64,000 nt of DNA from Desulfomonile tiedjei (GTDB lineage: Bacteria > Desulfobacterota > Desulfomonilia > Desulfomonilales > Desulfomonilaceae). Each line of letters starts with the position of its first letter. Positions within the stretch are counted from its first letter, which is position 1. The DNA lies in NCBI GenBank assembly GCA_016218715.1, contig JACRDG010000120.1:1-64000 (forward strand). The letters are read 5' to 3'. The translations under genes were made by a program, and so were the position numbers. Shown here one piece after another: positions 1 through 8,368 of the stretch. The notes under the pieces are model-generated. The model saw nothing but the letters and a program-made list of their open reading frames with translations, had not been told where the DNA came from and did not search any database.

Positions 1-2
1 GA

Positions 3-875
3 CCGCCTGATGTGAGCGCTCTCAAGGGGTTGCAGCAATCCTTCAGAGAAGTCGCTCGATCGGTCACCCCTGCGGTGGTCAATGTGTCTGCGGTGAGAAC
101 CAGGACCGCACAAGCTCCTATGCAGGATGTCGACCCGTTCTTCGAAAACAGTCCATTCAGGGAATTCTTCGGTGACGAATTCTTCCGACGGTTTTTCCAA
201 GCACCCCAAGGATCGAAGAGCTATCGGCAACAAGGTCTGGGCTCGGGTTTCCTGATCGACCCCCGCGGGTACATCCTGACCAACCGCCACGTGATCAAGG
301 GTGCTGACGAGATACGGGTAACGTTCAAAGGCAAACAACAATTCAAGGCTCGAGTAATCGCAGCAGACCCAAAGACCGATGTCGCGGTCATTAAAATAGA
401 CGGAAACGGCTTCCCCTACGCAAAGCTCGGAGATTCTGCCGGTCTGCAGGTCGGTGATTGGGTCCTGGCGATCGGCAATCCATTCGGACTGACGCAAACC
501 GTGACCCAGGGGATTGTGAGTGCAAAAGGCCGCCGAGAGCTGGGTATCTCGGACGTGGAAGACTTTATCCAGACCGATGCGCCGATCAACCCCGGGAATT
601 CCGGCGGCCCGCTGGTAAATCTTGACGGCGAGGTCGTGGGAATGAACACCGCTATCGCCTCCAGGAGCGGCGGATACGTGGGCATCGGCTTTGCGATACC
701 TGCCAATTTGCTTCAGAAAGTGGTGCAGCAGGCTATGACCGTGGGTCAGCGAAATCCGCGCGTACAGCGCGACAACGCGGATCGCGCGCAACATCCGAAC
801 GCGCCTCGCAAAAGCAACAATTTGCTCCGCTCTCCCGTGTCCGTTCCGCGCAACGGGAAGGGCCATGACATTTGA
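3..875 (+). CDS. HtrA/DegP-like serine protease, 5'-partial and lacking a PDZ domain
   Basis: This is a trypsin-like periplasmic protease or chaperone of the HtrA/DegP family. The frame is open to the left edge, so the signal peptide probably lies outside the window; a GTG at 12 is an internal possibility. The catalytic triad is visible: His in TNRHV, Asp in KTDVAVIKI and Ser in NPGNSGGPL, and the fold runs to GIGFAIPANLL. Family members then continue into one or two PDZ domains. Here homology stops after about position 745 and is replaced by about 40 Arg/Asn/Pro-rich residues with no family resemblance before the TGA. The protease core looks intact, but substrate recognition and oligomer control by PDZ are gone, so it may be a degenerate or rearranged gene. 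Confidence in the family is high; confidence that it is functional is low. Confidence 0.8.
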   Translation, partial: PPDVSALKGLQQSFREVARSVTPAVVNVSAVRTRTAQAPMQDVDPFFENSPFREFFGDEFFRRFFQAPQGSKSYRQQGLGSGFLIDPRGYILTNRHVIKGADEIRVTFKGKQQFKARVIAADPKTDVAVIKIDGNGFPYAKLGDSAGLQVGDWVLAIGNPFGLTQTVTQGIVSAKGRRELGISDVEDFIQTDAPINPGNSGGPLVNLDGEVVGMNTAIASRSGGYVGIGFAIPANLLQKVVQQAMTVGQRNPRVQRDNADRAQHPNAPRKSNNLLRSPVSVPRNGKGHDI

Positions 876-1057
876 TACCCGCTCTCGTAGCCGGTTCCGC
901 GCCGTGTGCACTCCCATGCCGCGGCGCGTACAAGCATTGTGTTAGTGGGGTAAAGGGGTCTTTTTCATTCCCGATCTTGGTGAATAATTGGAAGTTTAGC
1001 TTTTCTCGATGCCCAGTTAGTAGTATACTGTGCTTACACCCCTTACCGGAGGACTCT

Positions 1058-1519
1058 ATGAGGAGAGGAAGATCCTGCCTTTGGCTCGCCGTATGTTTGT
1101 CGCTCATCATGGCGGGTTCAGTGTTCGGCAGTTCCGTGGCAAAGATTCCCGTGGGATTTCGGGACATTAAACTCGGAATGACCAAGACTCAAGTGATGGA
1201 TTTGCTCAAGAAAAGTCGAGATCACTTTTCCTACGACGACTTTGGGCAAGAAATCCGAGAGGTTGTTCGGGGCGACGAGTTGTTCCGCTATGCGACCTAC
1301 TCGTTCAATCCCGACGGCGTACTCGCTGAAATCGTGCTGCAGATGCGCGAAATACTGGGAAGAGACCGCTGCTTGGAGCTGTACAACAGCCAGCACGGCC
1401 TGAGTATTTCGACGCGCCAGGCCACGGTGGATGCCACCACGAGCATTGAAGTGTGCAACGACACGCTCGTGATGAAATTGGTCCAGTCTAGCGACATGAG
1501 ATCCGCTAAGCGACCGTAA
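1058..1519 (+). CDS. Small exported protein of unknown function
   Basis: A 153-residue protein. The ATG at 1058 is preceded by a GGAGG at 1048-1052, which decides this start over the longer open frame that begins at 872. Residues 1-25 form a classical signal peptide (Arg-rich n-region, Leu/Ile/Val core, small residues before SSVAK). The mature part carries FRDIKLGMTKTQVMDLLKKS, reminiscent of the G-M-T/S-x-x-Q-V motif in BamE/SmpA-like small envelope proteins, but without a lipobox Cys and too divergent to assign. Two Cys residues in the C-terminal half could form a disulfide. It stands alone between the protease remnant and a convergent gene. Confidence 0.6.
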   Translation: MRRGRSCLWLAVCLSLIMAGSVFGSSVAKIPVGFRDIKLGMTKTQVMDLLKKSRDHFSYDDFGQEIREVVRGDELFRYATYSFNPDGVLAEIVLQMREILGRDRCLELYNSQHGLSISTRQATVDATTSIEVCNDTLVMKLVQSSDMRSAKRP

Positions 1520-1703
1520 TTAGTGATCTTGCTGATTGTTCGGCTCGACGGGCTCGAGGAGCGTCCCAGACGGCCAGGAAATTTCGTAACCGTTTTCGCC
1601 TTCAACGGGGGGAAACTGTCTTCGGAAGCAATGTTTCCCCTCGACCCCCCATTTTCGACGAAGCCCGGAATCTGTTACCGCTATTAACACCCTCGGCTTG
1701 GCA

Positions 1704-2069
1704 TCACGCGTCGAGGGTCTCCCCGGCGTTTTCCACGACCTTCTCAATTGCATCGATCCAACGACGAAGTTTCGGGTTGTCCGTCAGGACTCTGCGCACC
1801 TCGCGATGTTGGTACACGGTCCCCATGACGATCATGTCCGTAATCGCGCCTTCTTCTCCCTGGTACGCATCGCGACTGATGGCTGCCTCCGCGCCCACAT
1901 CATTGTAAGTCCATTTCAATAGACGAGCCTCTTCGCCCGGGACCGACCGCAAGCGAACGTTGATGTGAATAGCTCGGGTCGCCATCAAGGCGCTGTTGTT
2001 GGAACCGAGGAGGTCGATCGCCTCGGTCGCTTCTCTTACGGAGGCCAAGAGGATCTTTTCTGCGGTCAT
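1704..2069 (-). CDS. Hypothetical cytoplasmic protein
   Basis: A 121-residue protein read on the minus strand. It has a good Shine-Dalgarno (GAGGTG) five bases before the ATG at 2069, which argues it is real. It is mixed alpha/beta in character, with no signal peptide or membrane segment, and ends in an acidic amphipathic helix (RRWIDAIEKVVENAG). No family is recognised. It is divergent from the UPF0280 gene at 2154, leaving about 85 bases for both promoters. The ORF reading across it on the plus strand is only the upstream extension of the UPF0280 frame. Confidence 0.5.
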   Translation of the reverse strand: MTAEKILLASVREATEAIDLLGSNNSALMATRAIHINVRLRSVPGEEARLLKWTYNDVGAEAAISRDAYQGEEGAITDMIVMGTVYQHREVRRVLTDNPKLRRWIDAIEKVVENAGETLDA

Positions 2070-2153
2070 CTGTCACCTCTGGAATCTTATACCCGTTTGC
2101 CGCGAACAAAGTATAGTATCGCTCATGGAAATTCGCGCAAAGGATTGCAGGCC

Positions 2154-2918
2154 ATGACCATTCCCATTGTTTACGAACCCAGAACGTACCGGGATTTTGA
2201 AGAAACCGACGACTTCAAGACCTTCCGCGTCGTAGTGGAGACTTCTGACCTCTATGTGAAGGCCCTGGCCCGACTCGAGAAGGAAACGGAACGCCTTATA
2301 CGCCTTTGCCGCGCCCAAATAAAGCAAGCGATCGCGGCAAGGGCAGAATTTCTCACCAGTCTCGTCCCAATCCGGGAGCATCCTGACGATGCGCCGATAG
2401 TCGTGCAAATGATCCGCGCGTCAAGGAAGGCCGGAACCGGCCCAATGGCCGCGGTCGCCGGCGCGGTGGCCGATTTCGTCGGGAGAGGTTTGCTCCCGCA
2501 ATCCTCCGAAGTGATTGTAGAAAACGGGGGGGATATCTTTCTGAAGGTATCCAGGCCCCTCGTAGTCGGAATCTTTGCCGGGGACTCTCCGCTGAGCGGA
2601 CAGATCGGCATACACGTGCAGCCGACCCCCATTCCGCTGGGAATCAGTACCTCGTCCGCATCGGTGGGGCCTTCTGTGAGCCTTGGTCGGTCCGACGCGG
2701 CCACGGTGATCTCGCGGGACGTTCCTTTGGCCGACGCGGTTGCCACGGCGCTCGGCAACAGAATTCGCGAGGCCCGCGACCTGAAGGCGGCAGTGGAATG
2801 GGCAGTGCAGGTGCCGGGAGTCGATGCCGCTATCGCCGTATCCGGAGATCGTATTGCCGCTGTAGGGGACGTGGAATTGACCCCGATACGGAAGGAGCGT
2901 GCCGCTGCTCCCTCCTAG
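2154..2918 (+). CDS. UPF0280 (ApbE-like) family protein
   Basis: A 254-residue protein matching the UPF0280 family: N-terminal YEPRTYRDF, a central RASRKAGTGPMAAVAGAVADFVGR block, then VIVENGGDIFLK and the C-terminal GISTSSASVGPS(V)SLGRSDAATVIS motif. These motifs are shared with the flavin transferase ApbE, and UPF0280 is regarded as an ApbE relative whose own reaction is unknown. The ATG at 2154 is the only Met before the conserved YEPRTYR; the open frame extends upstream but overlaps the divergent gene. The stop codon TAG at 2916-2918 is the first three bases of the inverted-repeat arm of a MITE-like element, so insertion may have set the present C-terminus. Confidence 0.8.
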   Translation: MTIPIVYEPRTYRDFEETDDFKTFRVVVETSDLYVKALARLEKETERLIRLCRAQIKQAIAARAEFLTSLVPIREHPDDAPIVVQMIRASRKAGTGPMAAVAGAVADFVGRGLLPQSSEVIVENGGDIFLKVSRPLVVGIFAGDSPLSGQIGIHVQPTPIPLGISTSSASVGPSVSLGRSDAATVISRDVPLADAVATALGNRIREARDLKAAVEWAVQVPGVDAAIAVSGDRIAAVGDVELTPIRKERAAAPS

Positions 2919-3012
2919 TGCTCTGTCCCGCAAATAACTATGGGAAATAGCGGCCTGGTACATGCACTTTTAGCCCACAGAGGTGCCAAGGTAAATCCTG
3001 GACAGAACACTA
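2916..3012. mobile_element. MITE-like element, 97 bp, with 13-bp terminal inverted repeats
   Basis: The arm TAGTGCTCTGTCC at 2916-2928 is matched by GGACAGAACACTA at 3000-3012, an inverted match at 12 of 13 positions, enclosing 71 bases without coding capacity. Both ends carry TA at the outermost position, as expected for a TA target-site duplication of IS630/Tc1-mariner-type elements. No transposase is present in the window. Its identity as a MITE is inferred from the termini alone. Confidence 0.5.
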
Positions 3013-3094
3013 GTGAACGGCCGCACGCGAATGCATTCACTTACTGGAGTGATTGACTGCTCAGCCTGGACCATAAGAAAGTAGAGTCTTTTAT

Positions 3095-3180
3095 CCGTTA
3101 TTCCGGTGGAGGCCGGAATCCAGTTTTTTCATTACCGAGAGACGCGAGACCGGACCACGGCCTTCGCCGGGGTGACGAGG
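3095..3180. repeat. Dispersed repeat A, copy 1
   Basis: A block starting CCGTTATTCCGGTGGAGG and ending CGGGGTGACGAGG recurs, diverged, at 47973-48055. Each copy opens with a small palindrome (TTCCGGyGGAGGCCGGAA) and closes with a GC-rich G-G-G-G-T-G-A-C-G end. Both copies are intergenic. The rest of the 2919-3360 interval outside this repeat and the MITE-like element shows no gene. Confidence 0.7.
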
Positions 3181-3360
3181 CCGAGCCTGGGGATTGGCCC
3201 CGAGTCAACGATGGTGACCTGTTGCCGCGGATAGCCCAATGCTACCCTGCGCACACTCTTTTCTGTTGTCTCCGGATCTGATTTCGGCTAATTTCTCGCG
3301 CCGGCGCGCTTCCGCCTGCGTGGCGTGCCTCGCGGATGTTCGAGAAATGAGGAGTATGAG

Positions 3361-4425
3361 ATGAGCGATATAGTCACCCAGCTGTTCGGCCTCACGGGAA
3401 AGCTTATCGGATTCCTGCTGAGCTGGCCTTTTCTCCTCTTTGTCTTCCTTTTCTGGGTTGTAAACCGATACCGGGACCAGATCGGTTCCATGTTGGACCG
3501 TCGGGGGGCTGTCAAGGCAGCGGTCATCTCGCAGGCGGTCCAGCGTGGGCTGGAACCGATCGGCAAGCAATTGGAGGCGGTCGTTCCCAACATCTCCGCA
3601 CTGAAGCGCGAGGTGGACCAGCTCAGGACCGAGCAATCGAAAGATAAACTGACGCCTGCCCTGGATGCGGTCCAAAAGAAGATAGCCGCCCTGGAAGGCC
3701 GTCTCACTGCCATGCTCGCCGAATCCGAACGCGTTCTACGCAACGAACTCTCCCAAGGGCTGACCAAGGAGCGTGAGACCTCGGCCCAGGAATCGACCAA
3801 GCTCAGCGAGGACTTCACCGCGCAGCAGCGCCAGCTCGCCACGCTCGCGCCTCAAGCAGGGGTCGACGCCCTTGCCGCTTCTCTGGAGCCGACCCGAACG
3901 GAGCTTGCCGCGGTAACGGACGCGATTGCCCTTCTGCGCACGCAAGTGGACGCGGCTGCATCCAAGAGGGAGATTGAGCGCCTGGAACGCGACTCCGCGT
4001 CGATCAAGTCGGCACTGGACGCGGTGACCGACCTGGTTCGCGAGGTCGAGACTAAAGCGAAATCCGCGCCCAAGCAGTTGGAACGAATCATGGCGGACGC
4101 CCAGGAACCGGTTCGCCGCGGCATGGAGAGTCTTGCCAGCGAGGTGGATGCGCTCAGGATTCAGTTGGCTAGTGCCGCGGAAGCAGCGACTTCGGACCGA
4201 TTGCAGCAAGAGCTTGCAGGACTCAAGGATTCGGTGGATTCGCTCCAACAGGGACTCGAATCCGTCAAAGGGGAAATCGAGAGGCGAGCCGCCGGACCGG
4301 CGGAAACGGTACCCCGGGAAGTGACTGCGGGCAAAGAGACGGCAGTCGCCCGGCAACGACAGTCCAAGGCGCCTGACAAGCCCCAGGCGACTAAGCCGAA
4401 GCGCACGCCCAAGCGCGCGGGGTAG
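3361..4425 (+). CDS. Membrane-anchored coiled-coil protein
   Basis: A 354-residue protein. The ATG at 3361 has a GAGGAG just upstream; an earlier in-frame ATG at 3325 lacks one. Residues about 12-30 (LIGFLLSWPFLLFVFLFWVV) form one membrane helix, followed directly by basic residues. The remainder is almost entirely heptad-like Ala/Leu/Glu/Lys sequence, predicted as long coiled coil, ending in a Lys/Pro/Arg-rich tail (SKAPDKPQATKPKRTPKRAG). This architecture suits a structural or tethering envelope protein, but no family is recognised. It has no obvious operon partner. Confidence 0.65.
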   Translation: MSDIVTQLFGLTGKLIGFLLSWPFLLFVFLFWVVNRYRDQIGSMLDRRGAVKAAVISQAVQRGLEPIGKQLEAVVPNISALKREVDQLRTEQSKDKLTPALDAVQKKIAALEGRLTAMLAESERVLRNELSQGLTKERETSAQESTKLSEDFTAQQRQLATLAPQAGVDALAASLEPTRTELAAVTDAIALLRTQVDAAASKREIERLERDSASIKSALDAVTDLVREVETKAKSAPKQLERIMADAQEPVRRGMESLASEVDALRIQLASAAEAATSDRLQQELAGLKDSVDSLQQGLESVKGEIERRAAGPAETVPREVTAGKETAVARQRQSKAPDKPQATKPKRTPKRAG

Positions 4426-4932
4426 TCCCACTGAACACGAGGCAACGAGGACCGGCCTTTCCGACCGGTCTGATATGGTACGTCTTTACGCAAGTTCGGT
4501 CACCTATTTAAGACAGTGTGGTGGGATCGGCATGTTGCCTGTCTTTCAGGAAAAGACAGTTAAGAAGTCGGTCCCACCGATCCAGCTCCGGAGACTGTTG
4601 TAACTGACCGAGCAGGGTTCTCCGTCTTATGAGAATCCCTCACGTCAGCGGCCATTCAATCGCACGTCACTTCCGGCAAGCGCTAAACTCCCCCATCCGC
4701 CACTGTAAAGAACCGATTCCGGACCTCGTGGTCAACATGAAGTACAGCCCAGGATCTCATACCAGCGCGCGTACGGGGGAGAACTTGACAGTTGGGCTGG
4801 CAATGAATACCTGAAATCCGAGAACCGGCGCTTGCCGGGTTACACCTGCATTTTTGGAGAAGTTAAACGAACGGGACCGCGGGGAGAGAAATCAGCCGCG
4901 ACAAGAGAATGTGTCTCAAGGAGGAACGCACG
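4426..4932. other. Non-coding interval with hairpins upstream of the Hsp20 pair
   Basis: No convincing gene is seen. A perfect 8-bp hairpin, CTGTCTTT/AAAGACAG with a 5-base loop, lies at 4539-4559, nested inside the imperfect inverted repeat GGTGGGATCG (from 4520) and CGGTCCCACC (from 4572). A consensus -35 (TTGACA) lies at 4785-4790 about 145 bases before the first Hsp20 start, but no clear -10 follows at normal spacing, and no CIRCE element is seen. Confidence 0.4.
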
Positions 4933-5367
4933 ATGTATTGGAAGCGCCTGAGTGATCTTCAGCATGAAGTGGACGAGCTGTTCAACGCACTTACCGGAGC
5001 TATGAGGCCGGTCAGGGAACCTCTGTGGCGCGCGGCCAGGCTCTTTCCACTCCTCAACGTGGGAAAGACCGACCAGGGGTACGAAGTGTCAGCGGAACTG
5101 CCGGGAATCAAAGCCGATGACCTCGAGATCGACGTCGTGGGCGACACTCTCACTCTCAAAGGAGAACGCAAGCCTGTCCCGTTGGATGAAAAAGCCAGCT
5201 ATCACCGCCGGGAGCGAGCCACGGGGACATTCCAGCGGAGCGTCACCCTTCCCGGAAGGGTCGACGGAGAAAACGTGAAGGCCGTTTACAGGGATGGGGT
5301 TCTCACGGTGACTCTTCCGTTCGAGAAGAGCACCGCACCGAAACAGATTCACATAAAGGCGGAATGA
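4933..5367 (+). CDS. Hsp20/alpha-crystallin small heat shock protein 1
   Basis: A 144-residue ATP-independent holdase chaperone. The alpha-crystallin domain spans about residues 38-135, with the beta-strand pattern YEVSAELPGIKADDLEIDV, GERK, RRERATGTFQRSVTLPG and the signature A-x-x-x-(D)GVLTVTLPF. The ATG at 4933 follows AAGGAGG at ideal spacing; an in-frame start at 4909 would place the Shine-Dalgarno inside the gene. The C-terminal APKQIHIKAE contains an I-x-I-like motif (IHI) used for oligomer contacts. It sits 27 bases before a second Hsp20, so the two are co-transcribed. Confidence 0.92.
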   Translation: MYWKRLSDLQHEVDELFNALTGAMRPVREPLWRAARLFPLLNVGKTDQGYEVSAELPGIKADDLEIDVVGDTLTLKGERKPVPLDEKASYHRRERATGTFQRSVTLPGRVDGENVKAVYRDGVLTVTLPFEKSTAPKQIHIKAE

Positions 5368-5394
5368 CGCCTGGCGAAAGGAGGACGGAAAGCG

Positions 5395-5796
5395 ATGTCG
5401 AACCAGGAGCTTCAAACCACGGAAAAGAAGGAACTTGATACGCCGACGGCAGAGTTTACCCGTGAAGGCGTTTACTTTTCGCCCGCGGTAGATATCTACG
5501 ATTCAGAAACGGAATTGGTCCTGCTCGCCGACATGCCGGGTGTCAGCCCGGATCGTGTGGAGATCGATCTGAGGGAGAACATGCTCACCATCGTGGGAAA
5601 GGTGGCGGAAGAAACCGGTGATTTTCAGCCGCTTCTCACGGAGTATCGGAGCGGGAACTATTTTCGCACGTTCAGGATCAGCGAAATCGTCGATCAGAGC
5701 AAGATCACTGCCTCCGTTGCCGACGGTGTGTTGAAACTGGTGTTGCCGAAGGTGCAGAAAGCAGTTCCGCGCAAGATCACCATATCCGCTGGCTGA
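5395..5796 (+). CDS. Hsp20/alpha-crystallin small heat shock protein 2
   Basis: A 133-residue second small heat shock protein, only distantly similar to its upstream neighbour. It has a polar N-terminal arm, then an alpha-crystallin domain from about residue 25: YFSPAVDIYDSETELVLLADMPGVSPDRVEIDL, followed by FRTFRISEIVDQSKITAS and ADGVLKLVLPK. The C-terminal PRKITISAG provides an I-x-I motif. Tandem, unequal Hsp20 pairs usually form hetero-oligomers; that is known of the family, not shown here. A perfect hairpin follows directly. Confidence 0.92.
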   Translation: MSNQELQTTEKKELDTPTAEFTREGVYFSPAVDIYDSETELVLLADMPGVSPDRVEIDLRENMLTIVGKVAEETGDFQPLLTEYRSGNYFRTFRISEIVDQSKITASVADGVLKLVLPKVQKAVPRKITISAG

Positions 5797-5800
5797 TGCC

Positions 5801-5824
5801 GATAGCAGAGTCTCCTCTGCTATC
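5801..5824 (+). terminator. Hairpin after the hsp20 pair
   Basis: GATAGCAGAG at 5801-5810 and CTCTGCTATC at 5815-5824 make a perfect 10-bp stem with a four-base loop (TCTC), starting five bases after the Hsp20 stop. There is no U-tract, so it may act as a 3'-end stabiliser or a factor-assisted terminator. Confidence 0.55.
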
Positions 5825-5899
5825 GAGATGCGATCGGCTCAGGATCGCTGGCCGTCAACCCAGAGCGCGTCGCGAATTTCAAAGAACGGCCTCAGGACA

Positions 5900-5964
5900 C
5901 CCTGTCAAGTGCCCGTGGACGTGCAATGGTGCTTGACAGGGGTCGTGCCGTGCACCAATATAAA
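5900..5964 (+). promoter_or_regulatory. Putative promoter and inverted repeat upstream of def
   Basis: A perfect 10-bp inverted repeat (CCCTGTCAAG at 5900-5909, CTTGACAGGG at 5932-5941) overlaps a consensus -35 TTGACA at 5933-5938. An AT-rich -10-like stretch AATATAAAT follows at 5957-5965 (TATAAA is 20 bases from the -35, longer than ideal). The overlap of the palindrome with the -35 would suit repression. The position supports translation of def from 5997 and not from 5964. Confidence 0.4.
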
Positions 5965-5996
5965 TGGCGGCAACACTGGACCGAGCGGGTATCGCC

Positions 5997-6521
5997 ATGG
6001 CTGTAAGACCCATAGTAATCGTCCCGCACGAGGCACTCAGCCGAAATGCGGAAGAGATTACCGACATCAACGAGCACATTCGCCAACTGGCCCACGACAT
6101 GACGGACACCATGTACCGCGCGCCGGGGGTCGGATTGGCTGCGAATCAGGTCGGCGAAGCACTACGATTGATCGTGGTGGACGTGGAGTACGCCTATGCG
6201 GAGCCCCGAGACAAGAAGAAGAAGCCGACTATTCTCATCAATCCGCGTATCTGCCTGGCTGAGGGCGCGGAGAGCAAAGAAGAGGGATGCCTGAGCGTCC
6301 CCGAATTCGGCGTGGAGATCACGCGGGCCACTAACGTGAAGGTAGAGGCGCTCGACCTCGAAGGCAAGCCCATCACCATAGAGGCCTCAGGGCTGATGGC
6401 CCGCGCGCTCCAACATGAAATCGATCATCTCAACGGGACTACGGTCCTGGATCACGCGTCCGCTCTGAAGCGGAGCCTGTACCACCGGCGTCTGAGAAAG
6501 AAGGCGAGGAGCGATCGGTGA
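5997..6521 (+). CDS. def: Peptide deformylase
   Basis: A metallohydrolase that removes the formyl group from the N-terminal Met of nascent proteins. All three family motifs are present: GVGLAANQVG, EGCLSVP (metal-binding Cys) and HEIDHLNG (HExxH with catalytic Glu). Length 174 residues from the ATG at 5997; a start at 5964 adds 11 residues but lies within the likely promoter. The gene overlaps fmt by GTGA, the usual pairing, since Fmt adds the formyl group that Def removes. A short insertion of lysines (PRDKKKKP) sits between motifs 1 and 2. Confidence 0.96.
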   Translation: MAVRPIVIVPHEALSRNAEEITDINEHIRQLAHDMTDTMYRAPGVGLAANQVGEALRLIVVDVEYAYAEPRDKKKKPTILINPRICLAEGAESKEEGCLSVPEFGVEITRATNVKVEALDLEGKPITIEASGLMARALQHEIDHLNGTTVLDHASALKRSLYHRRLRKKARSDR

Positions 6522-7477
6522 GCCTCAGGGTCGTGTTCATGGGATCCCCCGATTTTGCCGTTCCAACCCTCCGTGCGTTGCATCAGGAATTCCAGGTTAC
6601 GGGCGTCATCACCCAGGCTGATAAGCCAAAAGGACGCGGGCAGAAACGGATCCCGACTGCCGTGAAGAGGGCGGCCCAGGAACTGGGGCTCCCTGTTGCC
6701 GAGCCGCATCGGCTTTCCACACCGGAGACCGTCGAATTGATCGAGCAGTGGAAGCCCGACGTGATCGTCGTCGCGGCCTATGGAAAAATCCTCCCAATGT
6801 CGCTACTGAACCTTCCGCAGATGGGGTGTGTGAATCTGCACGCCTCGCTTCTGCCGCGATATCGGGGAGCATCCCCCATCAGTGCAGCGATCCTCGCAGG
6901 GGAAAGCGTTACGGGCCTGTGCACCATACTCATGGATGAGGGAATGGACAGCGGCGCTGTCCTGCTCCAACGTGAGGTCCCAATTCGGGACGACGATACC
7001 GCGGGGTCACTGCACGATCGTCTCCTGGAACCCGGCGCCGCGCTGGTGGTCGAAACAGTACGAGGATTGGCTGACCACCGAATTGCAGCGATACCCCAGG
7101 ATCACGAGCAGGCGACTTACACGATGCCTCTGGCCAAAGATGACGGCAGAATCGACTGGGACCGGGAGGCCGGACTCCTCGAACGCCTCGTCAGGGCGAT
7201 GGACCCGTGGCCTGCGGCGTTTTTCGACCTCTCCGGCGAGAAGGTGAAAGTGTGGCGCGCGTTCGCGGAACAAGGCCAGGACGAGCCGGGACGAATCGTC
7301 CACATCGGCAAAGATGGAGCGCTCGTGGGAACCGGTAGAGGACTGCTCTTGCTGAAAGAGGTGCAGGCTCCCTCACGGAAAAGAGTCAAAGCAGCCGAGC
7401 TTTTTAGAGCCCGGGGGATACCGATGGGACACCACTTGCACATGAATCACGGCACCTCGCCCATCAGGGAGCCATAG
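6518..7477 (+). CDS. fmt: Methionyl-tRNA formyltransferase
   Basis: Transfers a formyl group from 10-formyl-tetrahydrofolate to Met-tRNA-fMet for initiation. The N-terminus [18 protein letters not shown] is the family signature, followed by [12 protein letters not shown] (tRNA acceptor-stem loop), [16 protein letters not shown] (catalytic Asn-x-His and the SLLPRYRG motif) and [10 protein letters not shown]-like catalytic Asp region. The C-terminal OB-like tRNA-binding domain follows. Length 319 residues is normal. It starts at GTG overlapping the def stop, implying translational coupling. Its substrate tRNA-fMet is also in this window at 43081. Confidence 0.96.
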   Translation: MSLRVVFMGSPDFAVPTLRALHQEFQVTGVITQADKPKGRGQKRIPTAVKRAAQELGLPVAEPHRLSTPETVELIEQWKPDVIVVAAYGKILPMSLLNLPQMGCVNLHASLLPRYRGASPISAAILAGESVTGLCTILMDEGMDSGAVLLQREVPIRDDDTAGSLHDRLLEPGAALVVETVRGLADHRIAAIPQDHEQATYTMPLAKDDGRIDWDREAGLLERLVRAMDPWPAAFFDLSGEKVKVWRAFAEQGQDEPGRIVHIGKDGALVGTGRGLLLLKEVQAPSRKRVKAAELFRARGIPMGHHLHMNHGTSPIREP

Positions 7478-7518
7478 ACAACGATTATTGGACGGTACGA
7501 GACCAGGAGAAACGCGAC

Positions 7519-8364
7519 ATGAATCAGTTGAAAACGTTGATTCTTCTCACAGCCCTCAGTGCTCTCCTCATCGCCATCGGGGGGTACTTTGGAGGAAAGG
7601 GCGGCATGACCATCGCACTGGTCATAGCTCTAGCGCTGAACTTCGGAAGTTACTGGTTCAGCGACAAGATCGTTCTCAGCATGTACAACGCTCAGGAAGT
7701 GACTGAGGCCGAGGCGCCGGACCTCTTCAACATGGTTCAACAACTCACAACGGCCGCAAATCTCCCTATGCCGAAGGTCTATATCATCCCCGAGGACTCG
7801 CCGAATGCCTTTGCCACCGGCAGAAACCCCGAGCACGCCGCGGTCGCGGTGACGACCGGGATCCTGAGAATCCTCTCATGGGAGGAGTTGGCCGGGGTGA
7901 TCGGTCATGAACTGGGCCACGTCAAGAACCGCGACATCCTCATCCAGACCGTTGCCGCGACCATCGGGACCGCCATAACCTATGTAGCCCAGTTCGGCTT
8001 CCTCTTCGGAGGACGCAGTGAAGACGATGAGCACGGAGGAGGCTCCATCGTCGGGATGATCCTGATGATGATCCTTGCTCCCCTTGCTGCCACCATCATT
8101 CAAATGGCAATCTCCCGATCGCGGGAGTACCTTGCGGACGACGCGGGAGCCGCGATATGCGGTCACCCGCTCTGGTTGGCCGGCGCGCTGGACAAGCTCA
8201 GGAGGGGAGTGGAAGCTGTTCCGATGGAAGGAGCGAACCAGGCCACCGCGCACATGTTCATTGTCAGCCCCCTTTCCGGCGGGGCTATCGCTGGCCTCTT
8301 TTCGACTCATCCTCCGCTCGAAGAGCGCATCGCCAGACTGGAAAAGATGGCTGGCCGCGCGTAG
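7519..8364 (+). CDS. htpX: HtpX-like M48 membrane metalloprotease
   Basis: A 281-residue inner-membrane zinc protease for quality control of membrane proteins. Two N-terminal membrane helices (about residues 5-25 and 29-47) precede the cytosolic domain with [11 protein letters not shown] (HExxH zinc site), two further helices around residues 148-200 and the third ligand region [11 protein letters not shown]. The C-terminal [15 protein letters not shown] is a hallmark of the family. It lies 41 bases after fmt and 4 bases before rsmB, so it belongs to the same operon. Confidence 0.95.
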   Translation: MNQLKTLILLTALSALLIAIGGYFGGKGGMTIALVIALALNFGSYWFSDKIVLSMYNAQEVTEAEAPDLFNMVQQLTTAANLPMPKVYIIPEDSPNAFATGRNPEHAAVAVTTGILRILSWEELAGVIGHELGHVKNRDILIQTVAATIGTAITYVAQFGFLFGGRSEDDEHGGGSIVGMILMMILAPLAATIIQMAISRSREYLADDAGAAICGHPLWLAGALDKLRRGVEAVPMEGANQATAHMFIVSPLSGGAIAGLFSTHPPLEERIARLEKMAGRA

Positions 8365-8368
8365 CCAC

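Noticed and set aside
746-1185. Minus-strand open frames opposite the protease 3' end
   Set aside because: They show no start signal and repeat-like translation; the sequence is better read as part of a rearrangement or repeat.
4785-4810. Heat-shock sigma-32 promoter before the Hsp20 genes
   Set aside because: The TTGACA is present but no CCCAT-like -10 lies at the right spacing.
4629-4814. Short open frame upstream of the Hsp20 pair
   Set aside because: No ribosome binding site, no recognisable features, and codon pattern unlike neighbouring genes.
5828-6262. Plus-strand open frame overlapping def
   Set aside because: It overlaps def in another frame and translates to low-complexity Arg/His/Gly sequence.
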